Positions 27,121 through 39,400 of a stretch of DNA of 64,000 nucleotides are shown piece after piece. Source of the DNA: Anarhynchus alexandrinus (Eukaryota; Chordata; Aves; Charadriiformes; Charadriidae); the NCBI GenBank assembly GCA_008711295.1, contig VUYV01000404.1:276660-340659 (forward strand), in the 5' to 3' direction. Positions within the stretch are counted from its first letter, which is position 1. Each line of letters begins with the position of its first letter. The translations under genes were made by a program, and so were the position numbers. The notes beneath the pieces were generated by a model. It saw only the letters and a program-made list of their open reading frames with translations. It was not told the DNA's origin and ran no database searches.

Positions 27121-30100
27121 CTTGCAGCGTTGGAGGTTTTTTTCCCCTTTCCTTTTTTAAGAAGCATGTACAATCTTGATAGAGAGGAAGCTCCTTATTT
27201 TTCCCTAGATGCGTGCATATGTGGCCATAAATCAGCTTAAATATGCATGGCATGTTCTATTCAAACACTCCCATAAAACTGCATACACTTTTATTAGTTT
27301 AGGTTTACAGAAATAAACTACCTGAATTTTAGTTCTAAAGTTTATTCATTCTCTGATCTCCAATAATTTTGCTCATAAATCATGAAGCAGAGTGGAGGTC
27401 ACACAAACCCTGACACAACATAATTGGAAGCAACAGCCTGAATTCATTAGTCCTATAAACTTTGAATTTAATACTACAATACAACATAAGCAGTAACAAG
27501 TACTCTTATCAAGCTTAAACATCTCTAAATTTTTCAGCCAAATATGTTTTAAGCAGTGTGGCTTACCTTCTACACTAGATAAAAAGAATCCTGACCTACA
27601 TAATACCTTCTCTACCCCCTCCTCTGTCCCATAAAGAATACTTTATCTAATATTTTTCAGCAAAGTTTAGGTTGTGTGGCTATTCCACTATCATCCTTTC
27701 AGTGAGTTCCAGAGTAGGGTTTTTTTGGGGGGTAGGAGAAGGGCTTTCTTTCTAGTGTACTACCATTTAACATTCATTTCAAGAAGAAAAAAAAAAAAAG
27801 TTGTCAGCCTGTTTCATCTTTTCTCATTAATGTCTCGACAATAAAAATCAAATAGACACAATCCTTTACTATAAACTAAAAACATATATAAAAAGTTCTG
27901 GACATCTATAAAGAAATATACAGCTTTTTTTTTTCTTTTTTTCTTTTAAATTAATGAAGAGAAAGGAGAAAACTGTGTACATAGATCATTTAACATACCA
28001 ACTAATTCACAGGATATCGTATTTGCTTTATGACTTAAGTTCATTGTAAAATTACACTTAAAATACCACAACATAATTTTTGCTAATTATATTGTGCTAT
28101 TATTTTAGTCATGAGTGTGTAAATTTCAATTTAAGGAGTGCACAGTGGGGTTAATACACAGCAAAAAAGTTAAGACTCTTGATGACCCCCATATCAGAGT
28201 GTTCCACAGGTTTATTTACCATGAGAACCCACCAGCCACAGAAATCACCGGCAAATAAGCAGTACGTTTTCTGAAGTTTACAATGGAAACAGAATACAAT
28301 CAGAGCACACAGTAGCTGATGAAGCTGATCATTGAATATCATTTCAAAAGATACAGTAGTATTTTTATGCTAGTTTTTAAACATCTGAACATTATATGAC
28401 CATCTTAATATGCAGACTGCCTTTTCCCCATAATGAATAATGTAATTTTTCTGATTTTTTTAAACATTTACAGACTAAATAGCAACACCCACAATTAAAC
28501 TGAAGTGCCTAAGATCATTAGGCAGTATATACACAGTCACTCCTCTATTAGCTCTCTCTTTCATTTGAACAATGAAAGATTATTTACAGATGCTAAGTAT
28601 CATTATCAGCCACTCGTTACTTACTATAAACCAGTGCCATAAAAAGAAATGGACAACTGCCAATGGAAAAAAAGGAAGAGGGAAAGACAGACAAAAAATT
28701 CAAGAAACTGGAAAGAATGCAGCAAAAGAAAACAAACACACAACACAAAACTAAAACACCCAGTAAGAACAATATAAGAAATATAACATTTTACAGTGGA
28801 TTTTAAAAAGTTCGTTCCTTACTTAGCCACCCAATATCTCATCTGAGCTAATCCAGCACTATTAGTTAACATTTAGTAATGACCCCTCAGTCTTTAAGAC
28901 CCTATACTGAAGATATTCCGACAAACAGTATTTCTTCTGGGATTATAAAATGGAAAGAACTTCCCCAAAATCAGATAGGACCATGCAGTTTGCTGCCGTA
29001 ACAGCTAAGCCCAGCAATAAGGGCTCTCCCTGCCAGGATACACTTGAACAAAAAAGGTAGTGCTCAGTCCTCCTCTTTTACTCTTGACTTACGTCCATCA
29101 CTTAAATTTTTAAACCAAAGAAGTGTCTTTCCTCCTAGAAGAACTTCGTGCTTTCTTAATGTAAAAGTCATCCAGTCTTCTCTGAGGACCTTCTGAGACA
29201 GGAAGGTCCAAGGAAACACATATCAGAGCTCTGCTGACCTCAGAGCTACATGGTCAACACTGCCACATTCCTTTAATTCCAGGTGTTTTCCTTACTACTT
29301 TCATCCTATATGCATTAATAGAGAGCCAAATGTGTCTGGGTTTACTGTAGGTACCAGCATACTCACAGCAGGTGTGATTTACTTTGGGTGTGCCAGAATT
29401 GCAGGATTACATGCAGAGACGACTTCCACCATCAGCAAGAACATGGTGCTCACTGGTGCTCCCCAGCGATCAAGATGCTTCCACCTTACACTTGAGCACC
29501 ACCTGCGGTGGAACAGGACATTCAAGGGTGACAGAAGCCTAAGTACTCCCAAAACCTGGCAGTAGTGTAATACACCAGATGGGTAATTCACAGCTGAGAC
29601 CACCAGCTCAGGGAAAAGCTCACTTTATCACGTCCTGGAGAGAATACAGACCACTGGTACTTTTGGGGGGAAGGAAGACAAAAGGCACGTTCTCTTTTGT
29701 TAAAACACATTGCTATTTTATTTGCAATGCGATAAAAAACACAAAGAATTCAATATACACCAACTATCTGCATCCTTCAACATGACGTTAAAAGAGTTAC
29801 TAATTTCAGGACACCTTCCGTACTCACAGTGAAATACACCTCAGCCAAGGGGCCCAGCAGAGAGCCTGCGCTTCACGTAAGCCCTTGAAAAGCTTTCAAA
29901 ATATTAGCGAGTTAGGATTCATACGATCCATAGACTTTCTGCTGAACATATGAAAAGGGCATATTTCACACCTACAGCAGAAACCCAAGCTCCTCACATC
30001 AGCAAAAAGCCCAGCAAAACTCAGAAACACAGAGCTCGCCTCTGCTTGCTGACTCCAGCTAAGGCGCCTAACTGCATTGATGGACCATGTAATAGGCTTG

Positions 30101-32155
30101 CTGCTTTGATGAATATTCATCCTTACAGCCCTCTGCTTCACCTTCTCAAAAAGTTTCCAAAAACGTCACAAGAATTTATTTGCAGCACAGCTCCTCTGCT
30201 TGGCCAAAAATTATTTCCTAAGCACTAAAACCGGATTTAATTTTTAGAGTGGGGGAAAATCTGGATCTCAGTAAAACGTCACGTCAAAAAGAGAAGCATA
30301 GAATAGAACAATGTTTCAAAGGGATTTTTTCCCCATGTTAAAAACCAAATAATCCATAAAATGCAGTGCCTCTGCTATTGAAACAAAATGTTTAATTTAA
30401 CTTAACTTTTCTATTTTATCAAAATTTCAGAAACTCCACATCTCAAAAGTTTGCCCCTAAAATAAATTTCCATTCCTTTTCATCACTGGTGATACTTAAG
30501 CTTACTAAAATATAAGTTAATATCTGGTAAAGATCATTTCAATTTATGAAAGGTTGAAGGTTGAGAATAAGTGAATTTATTTAAAGGCATACTTGAAAAT
30601 TTATGTTGACATTTGAACGTGAGTTTACTCTGTGCACACCAAAATAGCTTGGCTCTGTCACCGAGACACCTGAGAAATCACACACTTCTAAATAACAGCA
30701 AGCAGATGGAGTAATTTCTATTTTCCAAAAATTAACTGCAGAAGCTTATTAAAACTCTATAGTAACATACAACTTCATGCTCTTCCTCAAACTTCAAGAT
30801 AAATATGACATTAAATGAAAGGACACATTTTAATTTAACATTTAGGAACTAATTTTGACTAATTTTAACTGACTTCTGAACAGCGTCTGAACTGGATGCA
30901 AATGACAAATAGTTGGCGTTTGTCTGCAAGTGTTGTTCCTGCATCACAGATACACTCAACTCAGACTGAAAAAATGCACTCCATCTCTTCATAAAGTGGA
31001 AGCAGCTGCAACGACAACTGATTTTTGGCAACATCAGTCCCTATCTACTTGTAGGTACCAGAAGCAGCCTCAATCACATACTAAAACTAATTAACAAACC
31101 CAATAAACTACACCATAGCAAATACAAATGCCAGCTTCATCAGCGAGAGCAAATACCTAACTCTCACGCTGCATTTCCACAGCAACTTTGAAAGCATTTT
31201 ATGGAAGGAGATAAGCAGATCTGTCCGTAGATCTCAGATCCACACATGGATCTTTCACCCCATCTACCACAGTGCGATACTCATTTCGTTGCGAAGGCCG
31301 GTAATCTGGGCTCTGGACATTAGACAACGGTGTTAAAACAGGAGCATCACAGCATCAGAAGATCTCACAGTATTGAAAAGAAGATTCCATCTTTAAGCAG
31401 TGCTGCAGAACAGGAGATGTATGCATTTTCTTCCATAACTTCATGCCAAGCTGGAGAATTTTCTGCTTTCATGACAGGAGAGCTCGCTGTGATCAAGTCC
31501 CCAGAATGGGGGTGGGAAGAGTAAAGTGCTATAAAAGCAGCATTACCAGTAACGCAGGCCACAGTGGGGAACAAAATCCTTTTCATGCCATTGTCTTGCC
31601 CTCTATCGAGGTACTTGAGAGGAACTGGGTTGACTATATCCTGGTTCATAAGGGATAAAAAACTACATATCTTCTTTAGAGGGTCTGAAACAGACGAGAT
31701 CTTGAAATACCTGAAGATGATGATTTTTGGTCAATCATCACAGAGCACTTCAAAAGCATGCTAAAAATGAGGAAGCCACTATACAGTGAGACATCCACTA
31801 ACAGTGGCAAAAATCCTGCTGAGACTTTTCCTTTTGTACTCTTCTTCCCACTGAGGAGGGAAATACGCTGCAAGAAAAAGCCATGAGATCAGGGCATGGA
31901 TGCAACATGCCTTGAAACCTTAGAAAGAGTGTGGGAAGCTGGAAAAGGAAGACCTTTTCTAAACTAACAGCAGCAGTTCTGGTGATCCCATACAGAAGAG
32001 ACCACAGAGTCCACCATACTGCCCAGGACAGAGAAGCAACAGATGGAGTTTCTGCAAGGAGAGACAAAAAAGGCTGCACCCTTTCTCAGCAATAGACTCA
32101 GTAAGGACAGCAACTCATGTTCCTTTCTCATGGACCAGCAACAGCACACACAGAG

Positions 32156-32634
32156 TCATAGAATAGTTTGGGTTGGAGGGGACCTTTAAAGGTCATCTAG
32201 TCCAACCCCGCTGCAGTGAGTAGGGACATCTTCAACTAGATCAGGTTGTTCAGAGCCCCGTCCAACCTGACCTTGAATGTTTCCAGGGATGGAGCATCTA
32301 CCACGTCCCTGGGCAACTTGTTCCAGTGCCTCACCACCCTCACAGTGAAAAATTTATTCCTAATATGTATTCTAAATCTACCTTCTTCCAGTTTGAAACC
32401 ATTATCTCTCGTCTTATCGCTACATACCCTTGCAAAAAGTCCCTCTCCAGCTTTCTTGTAGGTCCCCTTTAGGTACTGGAAAGCTGCTATAAGGTCTCCC
32501 CAAAGCCTTCTCTTCTCCAGACTGAACAACCCCAACTCTCTCAGCCTGTCCTATTAGGAGAGGTGATTCACCCCCCTGATCATTTTTGCGACCTTCCTCT
32601 GGACCTGCTCCAACAAGTCCATGTCTTTCCTGAA
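32156..32634 (-). mobile_element. CR1 LINE, 5'-truncated, relatively well preserved
   Basis: The plus strand begins TCATAGAATAGTTTGGGTTG and continues through GGTCATCTAGTCCAACCCC, the reverse complement of a typical avian CR1 3' end. Similarity continues through the end of ORF2 to about CCAACAAGTCCATGTCTTTC near 32634, where the insertion is 5'-truncated. The 3' untranslated part is short, as usual for CR1. The last 99 codons of ORF2 are open (32236-32535), so this copy is younger than the one at 15751. CR1 encodes an endonuclease/reverse transcriptase that copies its RNA into new sites. This copy has lost both catalytic domains and cannot move. Confidence 0.95.
32236..32535 (-). pseudogene. 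C-terminal remnant of CR1 ORF2 (reverse transcriptase polyprotein)
   Basis: The minus strand encodes about 99 residues that include [18 protein letters not shown], then [18 protein letters not shown] and ending ALNNLI before a TAG stop (plus-strand CTA at 32236-32238). This is the conserved C-terminal tail of avian CR1 ORF2. No start codon belongs to it: the frame is opened artificially by the truncation, and TAA and TAG stops lie just upstream (near 32555). It lacks the endonuclease and reverse-transcriptase domains and is non-functional. The open frame over 99 codons means few indels since insertion. Confidence 0.9.
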
Positions 32635-32935
32635 GTGACATACACTCACTACTTAAAAAAGCAACGTCCATAGGAATGTTTAAATTAAGCAAATGTGGCT
32701 CATTTGCAAGACTAGTTTTTTCTTGACTCAAGTCCTACTCAGATTGGGATTATCACCAGCACAGCCACCGTAAGCAGTCATTCTCTTAGTAGGAATGAGA
32801 CAAAATGCACCGATCAGACTACACAGCACAAAGAGGTTCCTAAAATTACATTTTACTTTGCTAATTATCAAGGGGTAGAGCCTCCCAAAACAAGCCAGGC
32901 AGCCCGACAGCTTTCCTGTGCCAAACTATTCCTAT

Positions 32936-32968
32936 AAAATAATAATAAATAATAATAATAATAATAAA
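32936..32968. repeat. (AAT)n microsatellite
   Basis: About ten AAT units with one AAAT interruption can be read directly. Confidence 0.9.
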
Positions 32969-35900
32969 TCCTACCGCATCATACAATAGTAAACCTAAGC
33001 TTCCTAATGCAAAGTGCTGTAATGCTGTCCCAAGTCAGCAGACGGAAAGCTGAATTAATCTCCACCGTTACACCCGGGCTTGTTAAACCGCAGCAGAGTG
33101 AAAACAAAAAGACCGTGTTATTATCACTCAGCGCTGCCACTGAGAGCCCAGTGGGGAGCCACGACACCTCGCATGAACCACGCTTATTTCACAGCGCTGC
33201 TGTTGGCAAAACCCTGTGAAGAGCATCCGAAACAGGCGGTGCAGTTATTCAGGAGCTAAATGGATGCCAGAAACACTGAGCAGAGGATAAAGGGACAGCG
33301 AAAGAAATTTGCACCTCTCTTTTCCTCTGACAGGACTAGTAGGTGGAAGAGACAGATCTGTTACTCTCCATCCTGAGATCTGCATCGACGTGGAGGTTTT
33401 GGCCAAACTGGGGAAAGGCTTCTGCGCTCCCTCACATCCACTGTAAAACTGGGCTTGAAAACACAGAAAAGCCTTCTGGCTGCCAGAAGAGAGAAAAGGG
33501 AGCTGAGGACTTTTCCTGCGCTTCCACGGATCAATACGCATATCCTCTAAAAGCCGAAACAGAAGCAGCATAAAATGGAGCAAAACCATTTTAGAGGAGA
33601 TAGATACCCTTACAGCATACACATAGTGAAGAGACTCCCTGTAACAGTGACCTAGACAGATATTAAACTAGCAGGTGTTTAGCATACATCTGGGAGACAG
33701 ACAAAGCACTATTAATCTCAAAGAAAAATAATGCAGCGTGATAGTGTGACATCTGGCCACGCACAATAAAAACACTGTAAAACATTTATTCTTCCTTATT
33801 TGCTAAGTAAGCAATGAATCTTTTAATTATCCACATCAAAACCAGGTTCAAAAGATGACAAGGAAAACATTTGAAACAGCTGGGAGAGAATGTATTTTTT
33901 GCTTAGTGAAAAAGGATATTAGTGCTTGTGGACCTGATTCTGTCCATGTTTTTCAAGTTTCCCCCTTGAAGTCAATGGCTATCTGTGCACATTTGCATAG
34001 GTAGGATTCTAAAAGTGAAAATAAAGTTCTACCAACGTCATTTCAAATCGTGTTTGAATCTGCCTTTGTTCTTTTGTTCTCTTCTTGAGCATTTCTGTAG
34101 CCTTTTTGAGAGTTATTTGCCTGTTCTTAACCCATTCAAAGAACAGGTGGTCTTACCATGTCTTTAATTAAAAAAAAAATAAATCATAAGATGTGATGAC
34201 TCTTTGCAACTGCACAAGTGCCTATATGGAATTAGGTGTCTTTGGCCACCAAGAACATAAGCATTAATTATTTTGAAGACAGAAGCAATTTTTTGTAGAC
34301 TAAGCTAAAAAAACCAAACAACCCAAATAAAACAAAACAAACCCCCCACAAAAAGCACCCCAAAACCCCCATCCTAATAAACTGAACTAGTCTGAACTCC
34401 ACTAATAGCCAAATATTAATGGGTGTTTATTTAGAACTAACAATAGGGTTATTTTAACAGCCTTGAACAGAAGTCAAATTACTGTATAACGTGTTTCTTG
34501 CTGAACTTTCTACTGTATTTCTGAATGCTGACAGAATACTGTTGCATGTTTTCCGTAAGTCAATATATTTCACCAGTTTCAAAAAAAAAAACACCACAAC
34601 CAAAAAAAAACCAACCTCACACCCTCACAAGGGTATTTTTGGAAGATTCATATTTTATTAGTATGAAATTGTTAGACATACCATGTCACTCTGAGGTAAA
34701 GCTAGTCTTATAGCACTAGCAGTTAATCACTAAGTCCGCTAACTCTTCTGTTAAAGTTAGAGTGAATTTTAATAGATTTACCATAAGGAAGGATGCAGAA
34801 AGCAAACTGTCAGCAAACTGGACTGAATCTTGTCCTGATTACTTCAGCTTGGGGATGTTTCAAGACCCCTTACATAATGCTATTTATTTCACCTGACATT
34901 GCAATTGCTCTTTCAAGCATGATTTGTATAAATCGAGAATGCATCTTCAGTTCCCCTTTCTGAAAGCCTTATCTTCAACACAGCAGTTTCCCCCCCCAGA
35001 GTGACAGTTCTAGACCCAGACCGAGGTGCAAAGCTGGTCCTTGCACCTTTCAGAAGACACTACTCATTCAGGCCACACAGCCCAACAGCAGAATTAAAAG
35101 CCACATCTCTCTCGGCGAAGCCCAAACTGGCTCAAGGAAAGCTACACACCTTTAAATGACTTCTCAATTTATCCACAGCTTAAGAGATAAGCTTTGATGC
35201 TTTACACAAAGACCTCAGAGAACAGTGCGAGAGACAACAAGAGCTTGACTGTTTAACTAGCACAGGTCCACCAGCACAGAGCCCTTCAGAAAACAGTGGG
35301 AATTACTTCCAGACTTTGAGACTTCACTTCTGCCTGGAGCAAGCAGAAGGAGACCACAGTCATAGTTTCTTCCAAATTCTCTGAAGCAAATACTTCAGTG
35401 CATACATTCCCACCAAAAAAAAATTAATCCACAGATAAAGAGTCTATTTCAAGACACCAATGGCTTGACAATTCCAATAGAGTGGTTACAGGACCATGTT
35501 AGCATCCCCTGCAAAAAAGATCCTATTAAAAAAAAAAAAGTACCTGAGTAAGCAAAATACAACTGAAGGCAACACCACATCTCTCCAGGCAAATATGGAA
35601 CACTTATACACCAACACTGTTCACAACATGGAAGAAGTCCAGAGTGAAAATCGACTCAGAAATTTATTCTTGTGATAAACAGCCCAATGTACTTTTTAAA
35701 ACCCCAGAAGCACTACTGCCTTTAAGCCAGGCTTCTAATTAGCCACACATAATTGAAATATGCAGCTGTTAAAACACTGAGTATAAAAATAAGCACAAGA
35801 ATAATTTTCTACTTGCACGTGCATTTCTCTCTCAATTAGTTATGAGATGCTCTATTTCTGAACTCCTAGTTCACTGAAGAGCTGTCACTACTGTATTTTA

Positions 35901-36358
35901 TAGTCACTACTATAATTGAGGGAAAAATCCTGAAGCATCATTATTACATGATCCATTTCAATTTACAAGTGTAAATGATTAATAACCACAAAAAAGTGAC
36001 AGTTTTGGTCATTATGCTCTTACAAGAATTACCTTGTTCTAAACTACATATAACAAATCATTTCTGCATCATTTAAAGGTGTTTAGGTTACATCAGTCAT
36101 TACTCTTCAGAGAAAACATAATCACCAATTGCCATTATATTTTGGGAGAAACTAGGATTTAAAAGACTAATGCGTGCTGTCTTGGAATGAGCTGGACACA
36201 GGCACTCAAAGGGCCCACACATTTACTTTATTTAGGAAACAACAAAGTGCCACACTAGAAGTTACAAAATTATGTTCGTTGACAAGCTCCCCATTATTCA
36301 TAACGGGTACTATAATTTAAAAAAAAAAAATTTCTAACCACTGAAATTTTAATAAATT

Positions 36359-36437
36359 CCCACAAATGTTTCCTTTGACAAGGTATTTACTAAAGTAAAT
36401 CACAAGAAGCTACCTTGTCAAAGGAAACATTTGTGGG
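36359..36437. repeat. Long hairpin: perfect 27-bp inverted repeat with 25-base spacer
   Basis: The arm at 36359-36385 (starting CCCACAAATGTTTCC, ending GACAAGGTA) is the exact reverse complement of 36411-36437. The spacer 36386-36410 holds a second inverted repeat (ATTTAC/GTAAAT, partly using the arm end). Outside the arms a further 17 or so bases still pair at about 14 positions after a one-base offset, so the structure spans roughly 36,340-36,457. It could be a miniature inverted-repeat transposon remnant, a template-switch mutation, or a microRNA-like hairpin. The perfect stem fits the first two better than a typical microRNA precursor. Confidence 0.9.
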
Positions 36438-39400
36438 GAATGTAGTAAAATTAAAATATCTCCACCTTAATTGTGATAAGAAACTATAAACACTATATAT
36501 ATATTTTATGATAGTATAAACATCAATGTCATACTGCTAATTAAATAATATACTATAAAATAAAATACTAAAAGTAAATAAATAAAATTGGTATAAATTG
36601 AGTTCACTACTACAGTCATAATTCAAGTTCTTCAATTTCAATCCCAATGTCAAAACTCCTTAAAAAAAAAAAATCAACAAGAAAAACATAAAAGCCTCAC
36701 AAGTATTTACCACACACACCCCAATTAAAGTTTATAATTCCAGGATCTTCTTCACTACCTTAGAGAGATTGTTATTCCTCATACACAGGTAAATGACACC
36801 ATGACGCAGTTATCTGAGGGTAGGACCAGGTGTTTAAGTACCTGCCTCCCTGCCAATAGAAAATAAAAAAGTAACAAGACTCACTCTTGACAAACAAAAT
36901 AATCACAGCTGGATATAAACACTGGGAAATGGACTAGAAGGTAGATACAAAAATATTATCTATTAATCAGTACTACCAAGAGTAGAATGCCAGGATATAA
37001 GGATTTAACGCTAGACTGCTATGGCTGAAATTAATGATAAAAAGAGAGAGCTATCGCTTTCAGTTGCTCCTAAATCTATCTCTGTGTATCAAAATTGATA
37101 CAAATTACCCTAAATATAATTCTCTATCCTCAAGAAATAAAAATCCAGTGGTATACTATATAAGACACATCAAGGCTCAGAAAAAAACCCCAAACTTAAA
37201 ACAGAAGGATGAAGGTTTAACCTGTAGGTGTCTGGGTTGTGAAAAACCAAAAGCTACTCACTAGTCTGTAATAGCTGGATTTTATAAAAGTTGTCTGTAA
37301 TTTTTACTGCAATTTTAGGAAGTGATCTTTATTTCTTAAGTAATGAATTTAGAGAAGAACAAACTAGAAATATCAATCCCTCTTTAAAACATAAACAAAC
37401 GCTCTCTTGCTCTTCATAATGTAGTTAAGACATTTAAAATTAATAAAGTTTAATTAGCACACCTGAGAAGCCTAAATTAAGTTTCAGAAGTGCCTGTCAG
37501 ATAAGTAGTCATAGCTGCAGAAGAGACTTGCTTACTCTTAAATTGCAAACCCAAGTATCACCACACTTAAAAGCTGTTCAAAACCCATCTTCCACACAGT
37601 CACCCAAGCCTATGCTGTACTGATGCACGGAAGAGCTTAAGCCTCATAACACTAGTTGTTTTTATTATTATTAAGAAACTAAGTGGCACATATCATTTTA
37701 AGTATTTGGATACTCAGGTATTGCCAAGTACCAATAGACTTACTAAGCCTGTATTGATTGCAAAGCCACGTTTAGAAACAAGTTCTGAAGTTACGGTGAC
37801 AGGAAAGCACTATACAGGGTAATCCTGATGCTGAGGTGCAGAGGTGCTTGCACTGCTATCTGAACACAATGACATCATTTTAGGGCTACCTCACCGAAGT
37901 AAGTTGCATTATTTTAGGAAGTCATCACAAACATTTATTCCAGAAAAAAAGAAAAACATAATTTGACACCGCGTCTTCCTATGTTCCTCAGTCTTACTTG
38001 GTGACACCATACACACACTATGAAGAAATCCACCTCTGTAGCTTAGTGAACAACTCTAGCAGAAACAAAAGTAACCCCAGTTTCAGCAAGTTTCATTACC
38101 AGTTACGCTTTTTTCGTCTTCTTTCTAAACAAACTCTTACTACATTCATTATGCAGTAATTCCATCAGCTAAAATTTGGAACAGACATCTATGATCATTA
38201 GTATTCTAAGACAGATCTCAAAACATACAGACAAACGAAAGCCCAAAATGGCACATCATCAAAAGCATACTTCCAGTACCTTCTATTGTATATTAGCAAG
38301 GAGCCTATTTAAGCCAAACTCTCCCTCACACCCTTAAGAAGTGGACAGAAGTAAACACCTTGAAACAACGAGAAAAGGCAATAAAATGCTATTATTTGCC
38401 TTTTTGTGGTAGTTTTGGGGAATATTGAGAAGCAAGATAGAACTCAGATAGTTCTTGAATTTTGGATAGAGAAAGAACCAGGTCCTTAAGCCTGCACATG
38501 AGATTTTGTTCATGATTTGAAATTTGACGAGTTTCTTACATTCCAGCATCAAGACATGCAAGAAATTAAAATAGGGTTTACTATATCTATAAATATATTA
38601 TTCTCCTGGAATCATCCCAGAACCAGCAGTAATATAAGTAATACCATCAATAATGTAACTAGTGGTAATGTAAGTAGAAATAAATTAGCTTCAAGCACTA
38701 CATTAAGAGAAAGAACAGAATATACAACTAGTACACTAAACACTAGTGAGCAACAGAGAACAATTCAAATAATAACCTCTGAAATGCAGCAGTTCAGTAA
38801 TGAATTCATGGATATAGGGCCATAAAATACTATCATTTGATCTGATAGCCACAATAGAATAGTTTACCAGTCTATTTATGTATTTTAAATATATATAGCC
38901 TTCAAGCAAATACATGAAGACTATTGCCATTTGATAGTTTTATTTCCATGATAAACTACAACCAGTATTAAAAGTCTAAACTCATTTCTAAAAATCAATC
39001 TGCTTAACCTCAGCCCCCAACTCTCATTGTTTTATTTGCCACAAAATTGAAAAGCCCTCCATCAGAAATCACTTCCCTGTGAGGTACTAGCACACTGCAA
39101 TCAATTTACCCCCTTCAGCTGGCAACAGAAGATAGCTTAAGCTTCTTTATCATGTTCTGCAGGTGTGTTTTCTAGATCATGATTCACTCCACTAAGACCC
39201 TTCTGAATACACTTGCAGTGTCTCAGCTGATTGCACTGAAGGGTAAGGATCCTTAAACTCACAGTTATTTGAGATCATTCAACCAATTTTTAATCCAACG
39301 CATACCATGTGATTTTCTTTGGAACAGACTCATCCCTCCTCCCTTTTTCCTAATCTCCAAGTTTCTGCTCTTTCCTAGAAATGACATCAGAATTTCTCTG

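Larger units (their letters stand above)
22465..32155. other. AT-rich non-coding DNA, no gene seen
   Basis: Apart from the duplicate copy at 23017-23298 and a G11 run at 27110-27120, no transposon or exon was recognised. A somewhat GC-richer patch at about 25,900-26,300 and open minus-strand frames at 31,365-32,079 have no family resemblance that I can support. Confidence 0.65.

Noticed and set aside
31365..32079. Run of overlapping minus-strand frames of 65-94 codons next to a CR1
   Set aside because: I considered an older transposon or retroviral remnant. None of the translations showed a reverse-transcriptase, integrase, gag or envelope motif I could support.
33245..33622. 125-codon minus-strand open frame
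   Set aside because: No recognisable domain, an overlapping plus-strand frame of similar quality, and no splice signals.
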